Positions 45,735 through 53,938 of a DNA stretch of 64,000 nucleotides are shown here, piece after piece. The notes beneath the pieces are model-generated. The model worked only from the letters and a program-made list of their open reading frames with translations, did no database searches and was not told the origin of the DNA. The DNA is from a bacterium (GTDB taxonomy: Bacteria > Elusimicrobiota > Elusimicrobia > Elusimicrobiales > UBA9959). Each line of letters starts with the position of its first letter. The first letter of the stretch is position 1. Location of the stretch: assembly GCA_021811315.1 (NCBI GenBank), contig JAJZPF010000006.1:37314-101313 (forward strand), written 5' to 3'. The translations under genes were made by a program, and so were the position numbers.

Positions 45735-45850
45735 CTGGGGGACCGGGTTAGCAAAACCGTCGTTGAGCCCGACGCTTGCGTAAGCGCGGAGGGCGAATAC
45801 CGAGTGAGGCCACGGTGTGGCCGAACGTGTTTTGCGTTCCGGTCCCCCAG
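45735..45850 (+). repeat. Structured repeat R1, copy B
   Basis: Outer 12-bp stem CTGGGGGACCGG (45735-45746) with CCGGTCCCCCAG (45839-45850), then GCAAAACCG with CG-T-GTTTTGC. P3 is GCCC-GA-CGCTT-GCGT-AAGCG-CGGA-GGGC. P4 is GGCCAC-GGT-GTGGCC. Relative to copy A the P4 third pair is changed from G-C to C-G on both sides, while the P3 loop has G in place of A. A further outer inverted repeat (GAGCGGTTTTGTC near 45671 and GACAAAACCCGCTTC near 45864) surrounds it. It fills the gap between the low-GC gene and the serpin gene. Confidence 0.87.
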
Positions 45851-45886
45851 GCAACCCTTGCGTCGACAAAACCCGCTTCAAATAAT

Positions 45887-47110
45887 TTAAACGGCGAGGG
45901 AGGGGTCTTCGAGTTTGCCCAGGAAGAGGAGGAGGCCGGTGCGTTTTTCTTCTATCAGGAAAATGAAGGGCCTGTCGGCTTTGAAGAGCAGCGGGGCTTT
46001 TTCGCGCTTTTTCTTCCTGGTTTTAACTACGGGGGCTTCGCGGCCGGCCTCGTCCACTTCCACCACGACTTTCTGCACGGCCTGCTGGAGGAAAAGGCCT
46101 TTGCGGCCGGTCATGCCGGAATAATCGGCGTCTTCCTTGAAAGCCCCGGGCATGCCGAGCGCGGACAGGCGGGCGGCCAGGTCCCAGGTCCCGGAAATTT
46201 TAAAACGCGGCAGGGTAACGAGGACCGGCTCTATCCTGGCCGACATAGCTTTCCTTAGCTCCGACAGCTTTTCCGGGGTAAGATTTTTATACAGGTCCGC
46301 GGCGCTCTTCCCCTCCGCGGGCAGCAGGACGAGCATGCGGAGTTTCCCCCCCAGATAGTCCAGCCCGGCGGCCTGGAATTCTTCGTCCTCGTAATATTCC
46401 GTTTTCAGCGGTTTATCCGAAGTCATCAGCTGCGCTTTCGCTTTTTCTCCGCCGGCCAGCGAGAAATCCTGTTCGGAAGTCAGGTCTTTGTTGAAGCTGC
46501 TCGCCCAGTTGCCTTTGAAGGTCACGGCGTTAGCCAGCATCAGCCTTGTGAACAGGGTGAGCGCGCCCTGCTCGAAAACGCCGGTGATAAGACCGTCCGT
46601 CTTTTTCCCCGTCCAATCATTGATAGCGGCCCTGGCTTTTTCCGGCGAAGACCTGAAATCCGCCGTTTCACCCGAGGCCGAATAGGAAGACTTAAGTACC
46701 GCTTCATACTCCGGCAGGAACTCATAACCTTTCTGGTACCAGAAGGCGTTGATCCGCCTGAACCGCAAGCCTTTTACTGACTTGATCAGGCCCCGGCGCA
46801 GCAGCACGGCCTCGCGCCTGAGGGAATCGGCGTCCTCGGGAAAGCTGAAAACGCTCCTTATCTCGGAAGCGGTGTTCCCGCGCGCGCAGTCATAAGCCAT
46901 TGAAAAAGCGGAATAGAGGCCGTAAGGCGAGAAGAGCGTATTGCCCTTTGTTTCCCCCGCCCCGGCTATGAACCTGAAGCCGGCGGCGTTGGACCTCTCG
47001 GCCGGAGACAGTGCGACGGGGGCGGTAGACAGCGGCAGAGTATCGGCGGCTAAAGAACAGCGGGGAAGCAGCGCGGCGGCAGCTAAAGCCAGAACCAGGA
47101 GTTTTCTCAT
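45887..47110 (-). CDS. Exported serpin-family protein with polybasic reactive-centre loop
   Basis: A protein of 407 residues with a signal peptide (about 1-21, cleaved near SLA-AD). The serpin fold is clear: NTLFSPYGLYSAFSMAYDCARGNTASEI, LMLANAVTFKGNWASSFNKDLT, LRMLVLLPAEGKS, LPRFKISGTWDLAARLSALGMPGAF and ADRPFIFLIEEKRTGLLLFLGKLEDP (each by conserved N-x-V-x-F-K-x-x-W and D-R-P-F-x-F-x-I). The hinge reads EAGREAPVV (354-362) where inhibitory serpins have E-G-T-E-A-A-A-A-T, and it is followed by KTRKKKREK (363-371). The hinge departure casts doubt on ordinary inhibition. It is the third gene of a cytochrome c/membrane protein operon, 4 bp after its neighbour. Confidence 0.9.
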   Translation of the reverse strand: MRKLLVLALAAAALLPRCSLAADTLPLSTAPVALSPAERSNAAGFRFIAGAGETKGNTLFSPYGLYSAFSMAYDCARGNTASEIRSVFSFPEDADSLRREAVLLRRGLIKSVKGLRFRRINAFWYQKGYEFLPEYEAVLKSSYSASGETADFRSSPEKARAAINDWTGKKTDGLITGVFEQGALTLFTRLMLANAVTFKGNWASSFNKDLTSEQDFSLAGGEKAKAQLMTSDKPLKTEYYEDEEFQAAGLDYLGGKLRMLVLLPAEGKSAADLYKNLTPEKLSELRKAMSARIEPVLVTLPRFKISGTWDLAARLSALGMPGAFKEDADYSGMTGRKGLFLQQAVQKVVVEVDEAGREAPVVKTRKKKREKAPLLFKADRPFIFLIEEKRTGLLLFLGKLEDPSLAV

Positions 47111-47114
47111 ATTA

Positions 47115-47531
47115 TTAGGCCGCGCTCCGTTTAATATAGTTAAAATGACGCAGCCAGGACGGCATATGCGAACCGATAGAGCTTAATCCCACGGCGAGCA
47201 GAAGCAGGAAGCGGTTATAATCCGGGAACACCGGGACGAGGCACAGGAGCGCGAGCTTTATCAGCGTAAGCCCCCCCGCCAGCTGCAGGAACCAGTCGAA
47301 ACCTTTCCAGGCCTCGAGGGCCATCAGGGCCGCGCCGGTAAAGACGCTCCAGCGCAGCCATGGCATAAGCCCGGCCTGCGGAACTCCGAACCAAAGACCG
47401 CCGAAGAATACCGAAAAACTTATAATATGAAGCGTGCGCAGCGCGACACGCAGCGCGCGGTTCGACTTCCGTTTCTCCTCTGAATAAATGACGCCGGCGG
47501 GATCGTTCATTTTTTTGCCCGGTTCGATCAT
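47115..47531 (-). CDS. Small integral membrane protein (four helices)
   Basis: A protein of 138 residues (131 if started at MNDPAGVIYS). Four hydrophobic segments follow a charged N-terminus. The first contains TLHIISFSVFFGGLWFG, where the histidine and small residues resemble helix 1 of CopD-like or haem-binding four-helix membrane proteins. No family is certain. It lies between the cytochrome c gene (14 bp upstream) and the serpin gene (4 bp downstream), so it could be the membrane anchor or quinone-side partner of the cytochrome. Confidence 0.62.
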   Translation of the reverse strand: MIEPGKKMNDPAGVIYSEEKRKSNRALRVALRTLHIISFSVFFGGLWFGVPQAGLMPWLRWSVFTGAALMALEAWKGFDWFLQLAGGLTLIKLALLCLVPVFPDYNRFLLLLAVGLSSIGSHMPSWLRHFNYIKRSAA

Positions 47532-47545
47532 GCGCGGGAACCGGG

Positions 47546-48103
47546 TTATTTTTTCGCGGGCTTGGCCGGCGCCGGAACCGGCGTCGCGGCGCTGGGCATC
47601 GCTTTCCAGGCGGCCTCCGCTTTTATCGAAAGCGCGTCCATATGCTTCAGGAACAACGTGGTCTGCCAGATCTCGTTATCGTTCAACGTGGAAGTATACG
47701 CCGGCATGCCGGTCAGCCTGATACCGTGCTTTATCTTCCAGTGGATCTCCCCCTCCGGGTCGTCCTCGACTCCGTGCTTGCCAAGCTGGGGCGGGCGCTG
47801 GAACAGGCCCAGGGCGATATTGGAGGCCTTGCCGTCGGCCGCGCCATGGCAGACCGCGCAATTGGCGGCGTACAGGCGGAGACCCGCTAGCAGGCTCTCG
47901 TCGTTAACGGCCAGCGGGCCGGTGCCGGTCTGCGCCTCGCGCGCGAGCGTGGCGTGCAGCGATTTGCGCGCGGCCCATTTTTCAAGGAACGAGGGCTTCG
48001 CGTCCGCGTTGGCCGGCATGAGCCCCAGGGCCAGGAACAAATAGGCTCCGGCTATACCGGCAAGGACGGCCGCCGCGACCCCGATAATGATTCCTTTCAG
48101 CAT
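47546..48103 (-). CDS. Membrane-anchored mono-haem cytochrome c
   Basis: A protein of 185 residues. An N-terminal hydrophobic segment (4-28) could be an uncleaved anchor. The class I cytochrome c domain has the single haem site CAVCHG (about 83-88) and a methionine candidate in GIRLTGMPAYTSTL. A Pro/Ala/Lys-rich tail ends the protein. The SD-like AAAGGAA lies just before the ATG. It is the first gene of the serpin operon and would carry electrons in the periplasm. Confidence 0.88.
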   Translation of the reverse strand: MLKGIIIGVAAAVLAGIAGAYLFLALGLMPANADAKPSFLEKWAARKSLHATLAREAQTGTGPLAVNDESLLAGLRLYAANCAVCHGAADGKASNIALGLFQRPPQLGKHGVEDDPEGEIHWKIKHGIRLTGMPAYTSTLNDNEIWQTTLFLKHMDALSIKAEAAWKAMPSAATPVPAPAKPAKK

Positions 48104-48140
48104 ATAATTCCTTTTATTCCGTGAGAATATTCAAGAGGAT

Positions 48141-48185
48141 ACAGGTATTAAACCTGTTCATTAACCGCCGTGTCAAATGACACGG
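48141..48185 (-). promoter_or_regulatory. Promoter TTGACA-18-TTTAAT overlapped by two palindromes
   Basis: On the minus strand TTGACA (48176-48171) is spaced 18 bp from TTTAAT (48152-48147), driving the cytochrome c operon. The -35 lies inside the perfect palindrome CCGTGTCA-AA-TGACACGG (48168-48185). The -10 lies inside ACAGGT-ATTA-AACCTGT (48141-48157). Both are operator-like. Confidence 0.72.
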
Positions 48186-48205
48186 CCCGGCGGGAAGCCG
48201 GGCCG
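48183..48205 (-). terminator. Possible terminator hairpin after nuoN
   Basis: Perfect 9-bp arms CGGCCCGGC (48183-48191) and GCCGGGCCG (48197-48205) lie 23 bp beyond the nuoN stop. Only a weak T-rich run (TGTCATTTGAC on the minus strand) follows, so termination is plausible but not certain. Confidence 0.5.
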
Positions 48206-48227
48206 CGCAAGTTTCCCGGGTTCAAGT

Positions 48228-49655
48228 TCAGCTATGGAAGGAAACGCAGCCTTTGACTATGCGCATGAAGGTCTCGGGGAGCAGGCCCATCAGGAGGGTG
48301 GCCGCGGAGGTGACGAAGATCACGCCGGCGGTATAGATATCCGTCTCGACCGCCGAGACGTCCTTGCTCTCCGAGAAGAACATCCTGCGGGCGATGTTCA
48401 TGTAATAGTAGACGGACACGACGCTGTTGACGACGCCGAGGACCGCCAGCCACAGGTAGGTATGCGAATTTACGGCGGAGGCGAAAAGGTAGAACTTGCC
48501 GACGAAGCCGACCAGCGGCGGGATGCCGGCGAGCGAGAGCAGGAACATCACCATCACGATGCTCAGGCCGAGGGAGCGCCTGGCCAGGCCGTCGTAGGCG
48601 TCCAGCTCGTAGGAGCCGGTCTTCCCGGCCACGACCATCGCCACGGCGAAAGCGCCCATGTTAGTGACCAGGTAAGCCAGCGCGTAGAAGAAAACGCTCT
48701 CGCGGCCGATAGGGTCGGCCACGACGAGACCGATAAGCATATAGCCGGCCTGGGCGATGGAGGAGTAAGCGAGCAGCCTTTTGACGTTGGTCTGGAAAAG
48801 CGCCGTCAGGTTCCCGACCGTCATGGTAAGGGCGGCAAGCACGGCTATGACCAGGGTGGAGCTGATAGCGTAGTGCGGGATCACGGAGGCGAAGATGCGC
48901 ATCATCGCGCCGAGGGCCGCCAGCTTCGAGGCCACGGACAGGTAAGCCGTGATGGGCGTGGGGGCGCCTTCGTAAGCGTCGGGCGCCCAGAAGTGGAACG
49001 GGACCATCGAGATCTTGAACCCGAAGCCCACGAGGATGAAGAGCATGCCCATGATATAGGCGGGGTCGTTGAAATGGAGGTCGACCGAGGAGACGTAATT
49101 GAACAGGTTCGTCGTGCCGGTGGCGCCGTAGAACAGCGAGATGCCGTAGATCGTCACCGCCGTGGAAAGGCCGCCCATCAGGAAATATTTTATCGCGCCC
49201 TCGGCGGACCTGGGGTTCTTCTGCTCGAACCCGGTCAGGATGAAGCAGGAGATGCTGATAAGCTCGAGGGAGATCAGCAGGTAGATCAGGTCCATAGCGC
49301 CCGACAGGAACATCATCCCGCAGCTGGCCCAGAGGACCAGCGCGGTGTAGGTCCCGACGTGCCTGGGCTGGATCGCGTGATAGTTCACGGACAGCAGGAG
49401 CGTAAAAACGGTGGCGAGGAGGATTATGAACTTGAAGAGCTGGGCCGCGGGGTCGAGCACCCACATCGTCCCGTTCCCGTAAGCCGCCATGACCGCCTGC
49501 GTCACGACCATCCCGAGCACCGCCGCCGCGCTGATGGTCCCTAGGTGGAAGAGCAGCTTAGCGCGGCTCTCGCCTATAAAGGCCCCGGCCAGCAGGATGA
49601 GCAGGCCGGCGCAGGCCAGTATTATTTCAGGGTTCAACAGGATCAGGTTTGACAT
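48228..49655 (-). CDS. nuoN: NADH-quinone oxidoreductase subunit N
   Basis: An antiporter-like proton-pumping subunit of 475 residues with about 14 membrane helices. Characteristic stretches are LISLELISISCFIL, FLMGGLSTAVTIYGISLFYGATG, PFHFWAPDAYEGAPTPITAYLSVASKLAAL (key H-F-W-x-P-D-x-Y-E-G) and KRLLAYSSIAQAGYMLIGL with its conserved lysine. Last gene of the operon, 10 bp after nuoM. A long open frame on the opposite strand is a codon-bias shadow. Confidence 0.95.
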   Translation of the reverse strand: MSNLILLNPEIILACAGLLILLAGAFIGESRAKLLFHLGTISAAAVLGMVVTQAVMAAYGNGTMWVLDPAAQLFKFIILLATVFTLLLSVNYHAIQPRHVGTYTALVLWASCGMMFLSGAMDLIYLLISLELISISCFILTGFEQKNPRSAEGAIKYFLMGGLSTAVTIYGISLFYGATGTTNLFNYVSSVDLHFNDPAYIMGMLFILVGFGFKISMVPFHFWAPDAYEGAPTPITAYLSVASKLAALGAMMRIFASVIPHYAISSTLVIAVLAALTMTVGNLTALFQTNVKRLLAYSSIAQAGYMLIGLVVADPIGRESVFFYALAYLVTNMGAFAVAMVVAGKTGSYELDAYDGLARRSLGLSIVMVMFLLSLAGIPPLVGFVGKFYLFASAVNSHTYLWLAVLGVVNSVVSVYYYMNIARRMFFSESKDVSAVETDIYTAGVIFVTSAATLLMGLLPETFMRIVKGCVSFHS

Positions 49656-49665
49656 AAGCGGACTG

Positions 49666-51126
49666 TTATTTAATCATCCCTACGAGGTAAGTGATGGTCG
49701 GGTCGATCAGGTCCAGGCAGAACTTGGGCCAGACGCCGATAATTACGGTAAGCAGGACCAGCGGGACGATGGCGACCATCTCGCGGAAGCCGATATCCTT
49801 GAGCGCGGCCCATTTCTCGTTGAAGGGCCCGAGGAACACTTTCTCGATCATGCGCAGGAAGAAAGCCGCGGTGACGAGGATGCCGATGGTACCGACGGCC
49901 ACGTAATAGGGCCAGACGTTGAAAGCGCCCAGGAAGCAGAGGAATTCGCCTACGAAACCCGCCAGGCCGGGGAGGCCGAGCGAAGCCATGACCTGGATGA
50001 TCATCAGGCCGGCGTAGACCGGGAACTTCGCGGCCAGGCCGCCGAAAGCGTCGATGTCGCGGGTATGGGCGCGGTCATAGATCACGCCCACCAGGAAGAA
50101 CAAAGAGCCGGTGATAAGGCCGTGGGTGATCATCTGAAGCACCGCGCCGTTCCAGCCGATGCCCGACATCGCCGTCATGCCCAGCATGCAGTAGCCCATG
50201 TGGTTCACCGAGGAATAGGCGACCATCTTCTTGAGGTCTTTCTGCGCCATGGCGCAGAAAGCGCCGTAGACGATGTTTATGATGGCGATGACGATAAGGA
50301 AAGGCATGAACCACTTGGTGGCCTCCGGCAGCGCGGGGAAAGAGAAGCGCATGATACCGTAGGTGCCCATCTTAAGCATGACGCCGGCCAGGATCACGCT
50401 GACGCCCGTGGGGGCCTCGACGTGGGCCAGCGGCAGCCAGGTGTGGAACGGGAAGGCCGGGATCTTTATGGCGAAGCCGACGTAGAGCGCCAGGAAGATC
50501 CAGATCTGCATGGCCCGCGGCAGCAGGCTGCCCTGCTTTATCAGCTCCATCATGTCGAAGGTGTGCGGCATGGAATTGAAGTAGAGCGCCAGGATGCCCA
50601 GGAGCATGAGGAGGCTGCCGAACAGGGTGAAGAGGAAGAACTTGATCGCGGCGTATTCTTTCTTAGGACCGCCCCACACGCCGATCAGGAAGTACATCGG
50701 GACCAGGGTGAGTTCCCAGAACACGTAGAACAGGAAGAAATCCAGCGCCACGAACACGCCCAGCATGCCGACCTCGAGCAGGAGGAACCAGAAGAAGAAT
50801 TCTTTTATCCTGACCGTTATGTTGAAGGAGTAGATAATGGCGAGCATCGTGAGCAGGCCGGTCAGGGTGACGAGGGCCACTGAAAGCCCGTCGACGCCTA
50901 CGCAGTAGTTTATGTTGAACGCCGGGATCCAGGAGAGCTTCTCCACGAACTGCATCAGCACCACGGTCTTATCGAAAGCGGCGTAGAGGTAACCGGTCAG
51001 GAGCAGGGTGAGCGCGCTGAAGACCAGGGCCACGCCCTGTATCAGCTTGGTCCTCGTGCCGGGGATGGCGAGTATGAGCAAAGCGCCTATCAGCGGAGTT
51101 ACTACGATAAGGGACAATAGTGACAT
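49666..51126 (-). CDS. nuoM: NADH-quinone oxidoreductase subunit M
   Basis: An antiporter-like subunit of 486 residues. The helices carry FFWFLLLEVGMLGVFVALDFFLFYVFWELTLVPMYFLIG (key E and W-E-L), HTWLPLAHVEAPTGVSVILAGVMLKMGTYG (key H-T-W-L-P-x-A-H-x-E-A-P) and KKMVAYSSVNHMGY. The conserved discontinuous-helix lysine and glutamate positions for proton translocation are present. It sits between nuoL (27 bp) and nuoN (10 bp). Confidence 0.96.
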   Translation of the reverse strand: MSLLSLIVVTPLIGALLILAIPGTRTKLIQGVALVFSALTLLLTGYLYAAFDKTVVLMQFVEKLSWIPAFNINYCVGVDGLSVALVTLTGLLTMLAIIYSFNITVRIKEFFFWFLLLEVGMLGVFVALDFFLFYVFWELTLVPMYFLIGVWGGPKKEYAAIKFFLFTLFGSLLMLLGILALYFNSMPHTFDMMELIKQGSLLPRAMQIWIFLALYVGFAIKIPAFPFHTWLPLAHVEAPTGVSVILAGVMLKMGTYGIMRFSFPALPEATKWFMPFLIVIAIINIVYGAFCAMAQKDLKKMVAYSSVNHMGYCMLGMTAMSGIGWNGAVLQMITHGLITGSLFFLVGVIYDRAHTRDIDAFGGLAAKFPVYAGLMIIQVMASLGLPGLAGFVGEFLCFLGAFNVWPYYVAVGTIGILVTAAFFLRMIEKVFLGPFNEKWAALKDIGFREMVAIVPLVLLTVIIGVWPKFCLDLIDPTITYLVGMIK

Positions 51127-51153
51127 GTTTAAGTTCTCCTGAATTTTTAAAAC

Positions 51154-53091
51154 TTAGCCTGCGAACGCGATCGCCGCGAATATTGAAACGGCTATCGCTA
51201 CAAAAAGAAGATAGTTCTGGACGAGGCCGGTCTGCGCCAGGCGCGCCATCCTCCCGGCGGACATGGTGATCGTCCCGGTGGCGTTCAGGGCGGCGTCGAC
51301 CACGTGGTCGTCCAGCCAGCCCTGGATCTTGCTTAGCTTAAGCGTCAGCCAGGCCCAGCCGTCGATGGCTATCTGGTCGAGGAAATTGAAATCGAAGCTG
51401 AACATGAACCGGCTCAGAGAATCGCCGATATCCACGAGCTTCAGGAAGAAAGCGTCCAGCCAGTAGCGCTTTTCCAGCATGTTCACGATGGGCGAGAAAG
51501 TCTCGCGGCAAGCGGCGGGGATGTCGGGCCTGGCCTTATAAAGCCAGACGCCCAGGCTCATTGAAAGCGCGGCCACTATCGAGGAGAACAGCGCGACGGC
51601 GCTGTGGTTGACGTGGTGCAGCTCGAAAGGGAGCGCGCCCTCGAAATTGACCAGGTGCTCGAACATCTCGTGCCTGGTAAGCACGAAGCCGGACACTACG
51701 GAGACGGCGCCCAGCAGGATAAGCGGCCCGGTCATCACCGCGGGGCTTTCATGCGCGTGGTCGTGCTTATGCGCGTCCTTCGGCTTGCCGTGGAAAGTCA
51801 TTACAAGCGCGCGGGCCATGTAGAAAGCGGTCATCGCGGCGGCCATGGCGCCTATCGCGAAAAGGACCGGGTTCCTGGCCAGCGCGGCCGCGAGAACTTC
51901 GTCCTTGGAGAAATAACCGGCGAAAGGAGGTATTCCGCAAAGCGCGAGCGTGCCGAGCAGGAAGGTTATATAGGTGATGGGCATCTTGTGGCGCAGCCCG
52001 CCCATTTCGCGCATATCGTTGGTATGCACGGCGTGGATGACGGAGCCGGCGGCGAGGAACAGGAGGGCCTTGAAGTAAGCGTGCGTGGTCAGGTGGAACA
52101 TGCCGGCGGTAAAGCCGCCTACGCCGAGGGCCATCATCATGTAGCCGAGCTGGGAGACGGTGGAGAAAGCGAGCACGCGCTTCAGGTCGAAGCAGGTCAG
52201 GGCCAGGGAAGCCGCCATGAAAGCCGTTATCGCACCGGTCCAGGCCACGGTGTCCATAGCTATCGGGGAAAGCGCGTAAACCGCGTAAAGGCGGGCTACC
52301 ATGTACACGCCGGCCGCGACCATGGTGGCCGCGTGGATCAGGGCGGAGACGGGCGAGGGGCCTTCCATAGCGTCGGGAAGCCAGATGAAGAGCGGGAACT
52401 GGGCGGATTTGCCGGCCGCGCCGAGGAACATCAGGATGCCGGCCGCGCCGGCCGCCGCCGCGGGGATCATGCCGGCATGGGCGAGCTCCTGTATCTTGGA
52501 GATCTCGAAAGTCCCCGTCGCATAGAAAAGGACCATCAGGCCCACCAGGAAGCCGAGGTCGCCGAGCTTCGTGGTGATGAAAGCTTTTTTGCCGGCATAG
52601 GCCGCGGACTGCTTCTCGAACCAGAAACCGATCAGGAGGTAGGAGCAGACGCCGACCAGCTCCCAGCACATGAAGAACACCATCATGTTGTTGGTGAGGG
52701 TCACGCCGAGCATGGAGGCGGTGAACAGGGAAAGGTAGCAGTAGAAGCGCTTGAAGCGGGGGTCGCCGTGCATGTAGCCGGTGGAGTAGATCTGCACCAG
52801 CAGGCTGACGGCCGTCACCACGATGAGCATGGCGATGGTCAGGCCGTCGACGTAGACGCCAAGCGTCGCCTGGTTCCCGCCGAAGCTGAACCAGGGTATG
52901 GACATCTCATAGGGAAGCGTGATGGTCCCTTGTATGGCCTTTACGAAAAGCATAAGGCCCTGAGAGAAGCCCCAGGCCGCTACGAGGATGCCGGCGGAAG
53001 CGCCCTTGAGCGGGAGCCACCGGCCGAAAGCGAGGATAAGCCCGGCGACGGCGAAACTTAACAGCGGAAGTATATAAACGTATTCGAGCAT
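51154..53091 (-). CDS. nuoL: NADH-quinone oxidoreductase subunit L
   Basis: The largest antiporter-like subunit, 645 residues and about 16 helices, including a C-terminal part that in this family forms the lateral helix. Motifs include MVFFMCWELVGVCSYLLIGFW, FPLFIWLPDAMEGPSPVSALIHAATMVAAG (key W-L-P-D-A-M-x-G-P-x-P-V-S-A-L-I-H) and KRVLAFSTVSQLGYMMMALG. A His-rich loop, HGKPKDAHKHDHAHES, is notable. The 53-bp gap to nuoK contains short direct repeats of CGGGAATC. Confidence 0.96.
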   Translation of the reverse strand: MLEYVYILPLLSFAVAGLILAFGRWLPLKGASAGILVAAWGFSQGLMLFVKAIQGTITLPYEMSIPWFSFGGNQATLGVYVDGLTIAMLIVVTAVSLLVQIYSTGYMHGDPRFKRFYCYLSLFTASMLGVTLTNNMMVFFMCWELVGVCSYLLIGFWFEKQSAAYAGKKAFITTKLGDLGFLVGLMVLFYATGTFEISKIQELAHAGMIPAAAAGAAGILMFLGAAGKSAQFPLFIWLPDAMEGPSPVSALIHAATMVAAGVYMVARLYAVYALSPIAMDTVAWTGAITAFMAASLALTCFDLKRVLAFSTVSQLGYMMMALGVGGFTAGMFHLTTHAYFKALLFLAAGSVIHAVHTNDMREMGGLRHKMPITYITFLLGTLALCGIPPFAGYFSKDEVLAAALARNPVLFAIGAMAAAMTAFYMARALVMTFHGKPKDAHKHDHAHESPAVMTGPLILLGAVSVVSGFVLTRHEMFEHLVNFEGALPFELHHVNHSAVALFSSIVAALSMSLGVWLYKARPDIPAACRETFSPIVNMLEKRYWLDAFFLKLVDIGDSLSRFMFSFDFNFLDQIAIDGWAWLTLKLSKIQGWLDDHVVDAALNATGTITMSAGRMARLAQTGLVQNYLLFVAIAVSIFAAIAFAG

Positions 53092-53144
53092 TTAAAAAAC
53101 ACCTTTAATCGATTATTCAAGGATTCCCGATTCTCGATTCCCGA

Positions 53145-53450
53145 CTATCCCTTGAGGATATTATAATCTTCGACGTATACGCTCTTGATGTTCTTGTAGA
53201 TAGCCATCACGAGCGCCAGGCCGACCACGACTTCCGCTGCGGCCAGGGTAATGATGAAAATAGCGTTCAGCTGGCCCGCGTACTGGCCGGGGTAAAGAAA
53301 GCGGTTAAAAGCCACGAAGTTGATGTTCGCGGCGTTGAGCATGAGCTCGATGGACATGAGGATGCCGATCACGTTGCGGCGGGTCAGAACGCCGAAAAGA
53401 CCGATAGTGAACAGCAGCCCCGAGAGCGCGAGGTAATAGGAAAGTGTCAT
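53145..53450 (-). CDS. nuoK: NADH-quinone oxidoreductase subunit K
   Basis: A three-helix membrane subunit of 101 residues. The conserved glutamates for proton transfer are in GILMSIELMLNAANINFV and ALAAAEVVVGLALVM-like TLAAAEVVVGLALVM. The C-terminal IYKNIKSVYVEDYNILKG is usual for the family. It overlaps nuoJ by 4 bp (ATGA). Confidence 0.96.
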   Translation of the reverse strand: MTLSYYLALSGLLFTIGLFGVLTRRNVIGILMSIELMLNAANINFVAFNRFLYPGQYAGQLNAIFIITLAAAEVVVGLALVMAIYKNIKSVYVEDYNILKG

Positions 53451-53938
53451 TGCGCCTTCCTCCTTCCGAAGAGCACCGCCCCGGTCATCGAGGCCAGGAG
53501 CACTACGGAGATAAGTTCGAAAGGGACGGCGTAATCGCCGAGCATCAGGGCCGCGATAGCCCTGACGGAGGGAGACGGGGCGGCCGCGGCCGGGATCCCG
53601 GAGAAATAGCCCGTTATCTTAAGGAAAGCCCAGAAGAAAGCGGCGCAGATAAGCAGGGAAGGCAGCCACTGGTCGTTCACCTGGCGGACAATTTTATCGG
53701 AAGCGCTGCCGGCGAGGAGGACCACGAAAAGTATCAGCACCGCGATGCCGCCGACGTAGACCAGGATCTGCGCGGCGAAGACGAAATCGGAGCCAAGGGA
53801 GGCGAAGATCCCGGCCACCCCGGCCAGGCAGAGGCCTAGGCAGAGAGCGCTGTGCATCAGGCCCGGAAGCAGGACTACGCCCAGGGCCGAGAGGAGTATC
53901 ACCGCCGTCAGCATGTAAAAAATTATAGTTTCTGTCAT
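53447..53938 (-). CDS. nuoJ: NADH-quinone oxidoreductase subunit J
   Basis: I start at MTETIIFYML (ATG at 53936-53938), which overlaps the nuoI TGA (ATGA) and gives 163 residues; the open frame further upstream is inside nuoI. Five helices are visible, with MHSALCLGLCLAGVAGIFASLGSDFVFAAQILVYVGGIAVLILFVVLL containing the pi-bulge helix (key Y-V-G-G-I-A-V-L-x-L-F). Couples the quinone site to the proton channels in complex I. Confidence 0.94.
   Translation of the reverse strand: MTETIIFYMLTAVILLSALGVVLLPGLMHSALCLGLCLAGVAGIFASLGSDFVFAAQILVYVGGIAVLILFVVLLAGSASDKIVRQVNDQWLPSLLICAAFFWAFLKITGYFSGIPAAAAPSPSVRAIAALMLGDYAVPFELISVVLLASMTGAVLFGRRKAQ

Noticed and set aside
48177..49544. 455-codon open frame antisense to nuoN
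   Set aside because: Highly charged, low-complexity translation rich in Asp, Glu, Gly and His. It is a GC-bias shadow of nuoN, which has clear family motifs and continuous operon structure.
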